Shown here piece after piece: positions 5,445-10,370 of a DNA stretch of 10,370 nt. The DNA comes from JAAXTX01 sp037139695. GTDB lineage: Bacteria; Patescibacteriota; Minisyncoccia; Moranbacterales; UBA1568. Every line of letters starts with the position of its first letter. Within the stretch, counting starts at the first letter, position 1. The DNA lies in assembly GCA_037139695.1 (NCBI GenBank), contig JBAXFX010000047.1, positions 1 to 10,370 on the forward strand. Direction: 5' to 3'. The notes below the pieces were generated by a model, which saw only the letters and a program-made list of their open reading frames with translations, was not told the DNA's origin and ran no database searches. A program made the position numbers and the translations under genes.

Positions 5445-6242
5445 TTACGCGATGAGCGAACCGCCGTCGGCGACGATCATCGATCCGGTCAGGTAGCTGG
5501 CCGCGTCGCTCGCGAGGAAGAGGGCGATGGTCGCCATCTCGTCGGGGTCCGCATAACGACCCATCGGGATAGCGTTGAGGAATGCCTTCATCTGTTCATC
5601 GGATACGGTCGCACCGCCCGCGCTCATGGCCGCGACGCCTTCGGTCGCCACGCCTCCGGGAGCGATCGCGTTCACGCGGATCTTGTGCGGGGCGAGTTCG
5701 AGTGCGAGGTTCTTGGTAAAGCCCCAGACGCCGTGCTTGGAGTTGTCATAGGCCGCGAGTCCGACCATGCTCGGATGCAGCGCATCGATCGAGGCGACAT
5801 TGATGATGGTCCCGTTTCCTTGTTCGATCATCGCCTTGGCGGCCTCACGGCAACCGAGGAACACGCCACGGCCGTTCACGGCCTGTACCTTGTCCCAGAA
5901 ACCGACTTCCATGTCGAGGACCGGCGCGGTCGGGAAGATGCCCGCGTTGTTCACCATCACGTCGAGGCTTCCGAAGGCCTCCTTCGTCTTCGCGACGAGC
6001 GCCTCAATGTCCGCCTCCGCCGAGACATCGGTCTTCACGAAGATGGCCTTCCCTCCGAACTCCGCACCGAGCGCTTCAGCCTTGGCGACGCCCGCTGCTT
6101 CGTTGATGTCCGAGATGACCACGTTCGCACCCGCCTCGGCGAACCGACGTGCGATGCCGTACCCGATGCCGTTGGCGCCACCGGTCACTACCACCGTCTT
6201 TCCCGTGAAATCGAACAACTCCGCGATTTTCTTCTGTGACAT
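5445..6242 (-). CDS. Short-chain dehydrogenase/reductase (classical SDR)
   Basis: A 265-residue soluble NAD(P)-dependent oxidoreductase of the classical SDR family, close in length to FabG and glucose 1-dehydrogenase enzymes. The Rossmann motif TGGANGIG is at 20-27, an acidic D45 ends the second strand (favouring NAD over NADP), and TDV is at 71-73. NNAG lies at 98-101, the probable catalytic Ser at 151 (NVASID), and the YxxxK pair at Y165/K169 (YDNSK). The PGG after NAIA (191-197) and the C-terminal ADGG (258-261) are also typical. The substrate cannot be assigned; FabG-like, sugar and alcohol dehydrogenases share all these motifs. It has its own promoter (6293-6321) and a terminator 20 bases after the stop. 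The ATG at 6242 is preceded by ACCCT, with no Shine-Dalgarno. Its G/C-rich wobble positions resemble those of infB and SulP rather than the glycosyltransferase gene. Confidence 0.93.
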   Translation of the reverse strand: MSQKKIAELFDFTGKTVVVTGGANGIGYGIARRFAEAGANVVISDINEAAGVAKAEALGAEFGGKAIFVKTDVSAEADIEALVAKTKEAFGSLDVMVNNAGIFPTAPVLDMEVGFWDKVQAVNGRGVFLGCREAAKAMIEQGNGTIINVASIDALHPSMVGLAAYDNSKHGVWGFTKNLALELAPHKIRVNAIAPGGVATEGVAAMSAGGATVSDEQMKAFLNAIPMGRYADPDEMATIALFLASDAASYLTGSMIVADGGSLIA

Positions 6243-6292
6243 AGGGTCTATCTTATGGTTTATTTTAGCTTTAAGTAGCCAATTACTTGTTC

Positions 6293-6321
6293 AGTATAGC
6301 ATGAAAATATCTTGGTGGGAA
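6293..6321 (-). promoter_or_regulatory. Promoter for the SDR gene
   Basis: On the minus strand TGCTATACT forms an extended -10 (TATACT, five of six, complement of 6293-6298; TG one base upstream). TTCCCA (complement of 6316-6321, four of six against TTGACA) lies 17 bases further up. The predicted start near 6286 gives a leader of about 45 bases. No hairpin terminator separates this from the end of the upstream glycosyltransferase gene (6347), so read-through from that operon is also possible. Confidence 0.6.
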
Positions 6322-6346
6322 GAAGAATCAGAAAAGAAAGAGGTGC

Positions 6347-8614
6347 CTATTCGACCGAATACAGCTCAAACGCCCCTTCTTTTTTTATGAGCGTTCCATG
6401 CGTCGAGATATAGTCCTGAAAACCGTAGTAGGCCCGGCAGGTCAGGAATACGTCGCTTTGGACACATCCGGCAGGCGGTTCCGAATCGAACAGGACATGC
6501 GTCACGCCGAGTTTTTGCATCCCGTCCGCTATGCCACCGTTTTCCGATAGGCAGGTAGAGAGGTATCCGAAAAAATCGGGAATAAAATGACGGAACGAAT
6601 CATCGATGAAATATCCCTGCGGGTCCATGAAACCGTACACCAGCGTGTCGGATGCATCACGCTCGCGGATGAGCCGGTTGATATCTTGCCACATCGCATA
6701 GGCATCGTATCGGCGGAAGTTGCCGCAATATCTCCCAATCGATTCGAGGAGTTCTCCCATGGATGTTTCGTTCCGGGCATAGCTTGTCAACTCGGAATTT
6801 CCGGATGCGAATGCATTTATTGCGAGGACGAAGAATATCCAGGCGAATACGAGATATCGGGCCAGAACGGATGATCTCGTGCCCTCCCATTCCTTCCAGA
6901 CATACGCGAGTGCTAAGAGGAAGGGGACGGTCATCGGGAGGAGATACCAGGTTTGTCCCATGAAGAAACAGGCGCCGAGCGCGAAAAATATTGCAGAGAA
7001 AGAGAGAAGAAACCGCGGATAGGGATCCTTGGTCTTACGGAGCAGCCAAATGAGCGGGGGCAGGAAGATAATGAAGAACGGACCGACCCCCGTTACATCG
7101 GAGCCGTTACCTTGTATGAACGGAAGCAGGGTGATATGGATGCGCGAGAGTGTTATGGCATCCTTTCGGTACTGTTCCGGGTGGAGCGTAAGAAATATAT
7201 CCTCATTGCTGCCCTGTACGAAATACGGTTGGCAGCTCATACGCAGCTGTGCGGAGACGAAATCCTTTCCCGGGAATAACGGATACAACGGGTTTCCGTA
7301 GTAAATCTGGTCTTTTATGAGCCACGGGGAGAAGATGAAGAGCGAAATGGCAGAGACAAGGACGGCTTTATGCCAGTCGAACCCGAACGTTTTTCGGAAG
7401 AGAACAAGGGATACGAAGAGTGCCGCGACGAAGATGACGGAAGTGTATTTCACTGACAACAGTAATCCGAATATGATGCCGACAAGTATCCAGAGTCCAT
7501 TTTTCCGATCTTTCGAAGTGCGGTTTTCAAAAATCTTTTTCAAGACGATGAAAAGCGCTACGACGTACAGGAACAGCGCCGATTCCACCTTCAGGTATCC
7601 GGCCGCGAACCGCAGCAACAAAGGTACCGATGCGAGGGTTGCCAATGGCCAGACATACGCCTTTCCGGCGATGCTTTTCGCCACGGTGCCGAATCCGATC
7701 GCGCCGAGAACGATGAAGGCACAATTGAGAAGGAACGGTGTCCGTGTCTCGCCGAGAAGGAGTCCTGCTTGGAAGATCATTTCCGAAAGCTGAGGGAATC
7801 CCCAATGGGGATGAAACGGGAATGGAACCAGGGAGTGATGCCGCGCATACGCGTCGGGGAAGGTGAGGTATTGGTGAAAGGTGTCCCATCCGCCGACGGC
7901 GAGGCTGGAATACGACAATACGAAACACAGGAGCGCAAGTGCGATGATGATCACGAACGCCGCATCCTCGAGTCGGATTTGTGAGGGAACGCGCATCTTC
8001 TTTTCCGAGAGGGAAACGCCTAGCTTCACAAGTTTTTTCCACCGTATGATGATGGCTCCTATCGCGAACAGGCAGGCGACCCAGGGATATGCGATGCCGA
8101 GCACATCGAGAAGAAATATGAAATATCCCCACACACCGATTCCGAGAGCTACGGATACCGTGAGAGCCTCGCTCTTTCCGAAGAGCCGAGAAGAGAAACG
8201 CTCTAAAAGAGTGTTTCCGACGACAAACGCGGATGCCAGGAATATGGAGACGACAGAAACCGAATCAAGGAAGGAAAGGAAAAAACCAGGCAAATCAGTG
8301 AGTCCTTTCTTATCCATGGATGTGATGTGGCCGATATCGAGCAGGAAGAAGAGCGTAAAGACGGTAATCACGAGAAGGGAAGGGATTCCTACGGACAAGG
8401 CGCCCTTTTCGTTTCTGGTAATGAACAGTCTGTAAGCGAAGAAAACGATGCCACTTAAGACGATGGTCATCGCTATGGCGGCGAAAAAGGAGAGCGCCGT
8501 CCGTTCATTGTCGAACCGGAACGTATTCTTGGCATGGAGAACGAAGAAGAATAGCATCCAGGCGGGAAGGAAGAATCGTGACAATCGTTTCAGTTTTCCG
8601 TTTCGTATGATCAT
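6347..8614 (-). CDS. Polytopic GT-C type glycosyltransferase-like membrane protein
   Basis: A 755-residue inner-membrane protein with many hydrophobic segments and a soluble C-terminal part from about 605. GT-C enzymes (ArnT/PMT/GT39-like) use a lipid-phosphate sugar donor and act on the outer face of the membrane. Here the first large outer loop begins with GGWDTFHQYL (241-250), so D244 is the probable catalytic Asp; PFPFHPHWGFPQLSEMIF follows (264-281). Further family-like signs are VKYTS (388-392) and PWLIKDQIYYGNPLYPLF (430-447), the RN-x-TGNP-x-YP-like motif frequent in bacterial GT-C proteins. The C-terminal segment (about 606-755) has four to five cysteines and no recognised domain. 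The start overlaps the stop of the flavoprotein gene (ATGA), so the two are translationally coupled. Wobble positions look more A/T-rich than in infB or SulP. Donor and acceptor are unknown. Confidence 0.82.
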   Translation of the reverse strand: MIIRNGKLKRLSRFFLPAWMLFFFVLHAKNTFRFDNERTALSFFAAIAMTIVLSGIVFFAYRLFITRNEKGALSVGIPSLLVITVFTLFFLLDIGHITSMDKKGLTDLPGFFLSFLDSVSVVSIFLASAFVVGNTLLERFSSRLFGKSEALTVSVALGIGVWGYFIFLLDVLGIAYPWVACLFAIGAIIIRWKKLVKLGVSLSEKKMRVPSQIRLEDAAFVIIIALALLCFVLSYSSLAVGGWDTFHQYLTFPDAYARHHSLVPFPFHPHWGFPQLSEMIFQAGLLLGETRTPFLLNCAFIVLGAIGFGTVAKSIAGKAYVWPLATLASVPLLLRFAAGYLKVESALFLYVVALFIVLKKIFENRTSKDRKNGLWILVGIIFGLLLSVKYTSVIFVAALFVSLVLFRKTFGFDWHKAVLVSAISLFIFSPWLIKDQIYYGNPLYPLFPGKDFVSAQLRMSCQPYFVQGSNEDIFLTLHPEQYRKDAITLSRIHITLLPFIQGNGSDVTGVGPFFIIFLPPLIWLLRKTKDPYPRFLLSFSAIFFALGACFFMGQTWYLLPMTVPFLLALAYVWKEWEGTRSSVLARYLVFAWIFFVLAINAFASGNSELTSYARNETSMGELLESIGRYCGNFRRYDAYAMWQDINRLIRERDASDTLVYGFMDPQGYFIDDSFRHFIPDFFGYLSTCLSENGGIADGMQKLGVTHVLFDSEPPAGCVQSDVFLTCRAYYGFQDYISTHGTLIKKEGAFELYSVE

Positions 8615-10014
8615 ACCCCTTTCGTGTCGTGGTCACCCGCATCCCAGGGATCGTTTTTTTGTTTCGGTATATTGCGCGCCGCGAGCAGGCCCGTCAGGAC
8701 CGAATGATCCATATTGTTATAGCGGAACATTCCGTTTCTTCCGATCGTCTGCAGGTTCGGAAAGCCGTCGAGATAGTCCTTTATGATCGCGATATATTCC
8801 CGGTACGCGCCACGGTAGACCGGATATGCCTTCGCCGTCCGTTTCACGAAACCATCGACGAAATCCTCGCGCTTCGCGAGACCGATCATTTCCAGCTCTT
8901 CGAGTCCGAGTGCGATGAGTGCTGTGTCGCTCATATTCCAGAAGGTGTCTCCTTCGTCGCAGAAATATTCGAGGCCGAGCGCGCTTTGCCCGTCGTGGTC
9001 GACCATGAAGGGGCTCCAATTACCGAAGTTCTGAACGCGGCCCAATCTCACTTCAGGCGTGTGAACGTATATCCAGTTATCCGGAAACAGGTCCGCCCGG
9101 TCAAGAATAAGATTTACCGAGACGAGGCTCCGGTATCTCAGACCATTCGCGGCTCGAAGCACGTGTTCGGGCGCCTCCGGACGGATCATTCGCACGAGTT
9201 CGTCGATCGGCATGCTTGAGATGAGGAAGTCTGCCGGATACTCGGCGCCGTTCCCATCCGCGTCTTCCGTGAGAACGCTGTGAATCCTGTTGCCGTCGGC
9301 ATACAATCCCGTGACGCGCGTACCGGTCTCGATTTGTCCACCACGCTCGCGTATGCGGCGCATCATCTCGTCGTAGAGCATGCCTGGTCCGAGTTTCGGG
9401 TAACGGAATTCGTCGATCAACGTCTTTACTTTGCCGTTTCGTTCCGGGAACAGGGCTTGTCGGATCGCGACGGACAAGGAAAGACCGTCGATTCTTTGTG
9501 CGGCCCATTCGGCACTGAGTTCATCGCAGGGGATTCCCCAGACCTTTTCCGTGTAGGACTTGAAAAAAATTTCGAACAGTCGTTTCCCGAAACGGTTCGA
9601 TACCCATTGTTCAAACGTCCTCTCTTCCTTGGAGGGGAACATGCGGGCGGCCAGATAACTCCAAAGGATACCGATGGAATCGATCATGCCGAGTCCGAAG
9701 ACGGCATTCATCGGCGTGAGCGGATAATCGAAAAATTTCCCCCGATAGCGGATCCTGGAAAGTCTCGGTCGGGTCAGGAAGTCGTCGCCCAGAAGGCTTT
9801 CCCAGAGCCGTGAAACTTCGGAAATATCGGTATGGAATCGGTGTCCACCGAGGTCGAAAAGGCATCCTTTGAAGGAGACGGTCTTGCTGATGCCTCCGAC
9901 CGATCGGTCCGCCTCGAGTACGACTATGTCGCTGCCGCTCCCATTCATTTCGTACGCGGCCGATAATCCCGCCGGACCGGCGCCGAGGATGACCGTCTGT
10001 GTTCGTTTCGACAT
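8611..10014 (-). CDS. FAD-dependent oxidoreductase, amine-oxidase / UDP-galactopyranose-mutase-like
   Basis: A 467-residue flavoprotein. The N-terminal dinucleotide-binding motif GAGPAGLSAAYEM is at 11-23, with E34 at the end of the second strand to bind the FAD ribose. GGISKT (40-45) and DLGGHRFHT (54-62) follow, and GRNGMFRYNNMDHS (425-438) near the C-terminus closes the FAD site. This layout is shared by protoporphyrinogen-oxidase-like and UDP-galactopyranose-mutase-like proteins often found in polysaccharide loci; the exact reaction cannot be assigned. The ATG at 10014 is chosen because the Rossmann strand begins eight residues later. The frame stays open upstream to 10275, but that part codes for nothing domain-like and crosses inverted repeats. 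Coupling to the GT-C gene by a 4-base ATGA overlap suggests one pathway, probably modification of an envelope glycan or its lipid-linked precursor. Confidence 0.85.
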   Translation of the reverse strand: MSKRTQTVILGAGPAGLSAAYEMNGSGSDIVVLEADRSVGGISKTVSFKGCLFDLGGHRFHTDISEVSRLWESLLGDDFLTRPRLSRIRYRGKFFDYPLTPMNAVFGLGMIDSIGILWSYLAARMFPSKEERTFEQWVSNRFGKRLFEIFFKSYTEKVWGIPCDELSAEWAAQRIDGLSLSVAIRQALFPERNGKVKTLIDEFRYPKLGPGMLYDEMMRRIRERGGQIETGTRVTGLYADGNRIHSVLTEDADGNGAEYPADFLISSMPIDELVRMIRPEAPEHVLRAANGLRYRSLVSVNLILDRADLFPDNWIYVHTPEVRLGRVQNFGNWSPFMVDHDGQSALGLEYFCDEGDTFWNMSDTALIALGLEELEMIGLAKREDFVDGFVKRTAKAYPVYRGAYREYIAIIKDYLDGFPNLQTIGRNGMFRYNNMDHSVLTGLLAARNIPKQKNDPWDAGDHDTKGV

Positions 10015-10063
10015 AGGTTCTGTCTGTGGTTTTTTGCCGTTCGGTATATGATTTTTTGTCTTG

Positions 10064-10155
10064 TTCCGATATCCGGTTACCGGTATTCCTATCCCACTGA
10101 TGATACCATGGAATGCTCCCGGAGCCTCTCGACGCAGACAATCACGATATCGGAA
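10064..10155. repeat. Nested inverted repeat in the leader of the flavoprotein gene
   Basis: TTCCGATATC (10064-10073) and GATATCGGAA (10146-10155) are perfect 10-bp arms 72 bases apart. Between them lie two small hairpins, CCGGTTACCGG (10073-10083) and GCTCCCGGAGC (10115-10125). CCGGTT (10073-10078) can also pair with AACCGG (10159-10164), which extends or competes with the outer stem. On the minus strand the structure would sit about 50 to 140 bases before the ATG at 10014. A TGGTATCAT extended -10 on that strand (complement of 10100-10108) lies inside it, so the whole stem would form in RNA only if transcription starts further upstream. Confidence 0.55.
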
Positions 10156-10205
10156 TGAAACCGGAGTGACAAGATGGATCGCGAATCGATTGACTCGGGG
10201 AGGCT

Positions 10206-10214
10206 TGTTATCAT
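10206..10214 (+). promoter_or_regulatory. Possible extended -10 promoter ahead of the right-edge structure
   Basis: TGTTATCAT (10206-10214) is an extended -10 with TATCAT five of six. A TTGACT at 10190-10195 is only 13 bases upstream, too close for a standard -35. Transcription would start near 10221, about nine bases before the outer stem of the 10230-10370 fold. Confidence 0.3.
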
Positions 10215-10229
10215 CTACTGAGAGCCTAT

Positions 10230-10370
10230 CCGTTAGGAACATACCTACTGCGCCTACGATCTTCGGCGTACACACACGTACCCCCTGTCGCCCTCTCTGC
10301 AGATAGGGCTCCGCGGGTTACCCGCCTTTCCGCTCGAAGATCGTACGGCTCGTGACGGAGACCCTAACGG
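10230..10370. other. Nested stem structure at the window edge, candidate structured RNA
   Basis: CCGTTAGG (10230-10237) pairs with CCTAACGG (10363-10370), and inside it TACGATCTTCG (10255-10265) pairs with CGAAGATCGTA (10335-10345). The second pair encloses two local hairpins, GGCG/CGCC (10265-10268 with 10289-10292) and GCGGG-TTA-CCCGC (10313-10325), plus a TCTGCAGA palindrome (10296-10303). The order of stems is that of a closed multibranch RNA fold. No coding pattern covers it. The strand is undetermined, though a possible promoter at 10206-10214 favours plus. I could not match it to RNase P, tmRNA, 6S, SRP RNA, a group I intron or group II intron domain V. The outer stem reaches the last base, so it may continue beyond the window. 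Confidence 0.45.

Noticed and set aside
5415..6239. 274-codon open frame antisense to the SDR gene
   Set aside because: It is the complement of a complete SDR with all catalytic motifs. The frame is open because of G/C-rich wobble positions, and the product shows no family pattern.
10096..10102. CTGATGA resembling a hammerhead ribozyme core
   Set aside because: No flanking stem I or stem II forms next to it, and the GAAA at 10157-10160 is not placed to complete the core.
10015..10275. In-frame 87-codon extension of the flavoprotein upstream of 10014
   Set aside because: The FAD-binding strand and GAGPAGL motif begin right after the ATG at 10014. The extension has no domain pattern and runs through inverted repeats.
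10335..10352. GATCGTACGGCTCGTG resembling the end of group II intron domain V
   Set aside because: The matching 5' half of domain V is missing on either strand, and no intron-encoded reverse transcriptase is in the window.

Overview
The window reads as chromosomal DNA from a bacterium, most likely a Patescibacteria/CPR (Parcubacteria-like) lineage. This is an inference from three things: a short 592-residue IF-2, a DUF4446 protein directly upstream of infB, and gene starts that mostly lack a clear Shine-Dalgarno sequence. No rRNA or ribosomal protein gene is present to fix the taxonomy. Six protein genes are supported, five on the minus strand and one (the SulP transporter) on the plus strand.

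Region 1 (1-2640): a minus-strand operon of a DUF4446 membrane protein followed by infB, with a promoter at 2502-2530. Two tandem intrinsic terminators (2545-2576, 2593-2627) insulate it from the gene upstream. Region 2 (2640-3737): an NTF2-like/SnoaL-type small protein on the minus strand with its own TTGACA promoter, then a roughly 680-base divergent intergenic region. That region is unusually rich in perfect inverted repeats (28-bp palindrome, 12-bp palindrome, 40-base imperfect stem, 29-base double dyad). It ends in a promoter and an attenuator-like leader for the next gene. Region 3 (3738-6346): a SulP anion transporter with a C-terminal STAS domain (plus strand), facing a short-chain dehydrogenase (minus strand) across a shared terminator. 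Region 4 (6347-10014): a translationally coupled pair, a GAGPAGL flavoprotein of the amine-oxidase/UDP-galactopyranose-mutase-like type and a GT-C membrane glycosyltransferase, overlapping by ATGA. Region 5 (10015-10370): noncoding, with two nested inverted-repeat structures; the second runs to the window edge and could be a structured RNA.

Functionally the window combines core translation (IF-2), anion uptake (SulP), a soluble oxidoreductase and a probable envelope-glycan module. I found no CRISPR array, transposase, integrase, tRNA or rRNA. The least explained material is noncoding: the palindrome cluster at 3155-3399, the SulP leader, and the folded region at 10230-10370.
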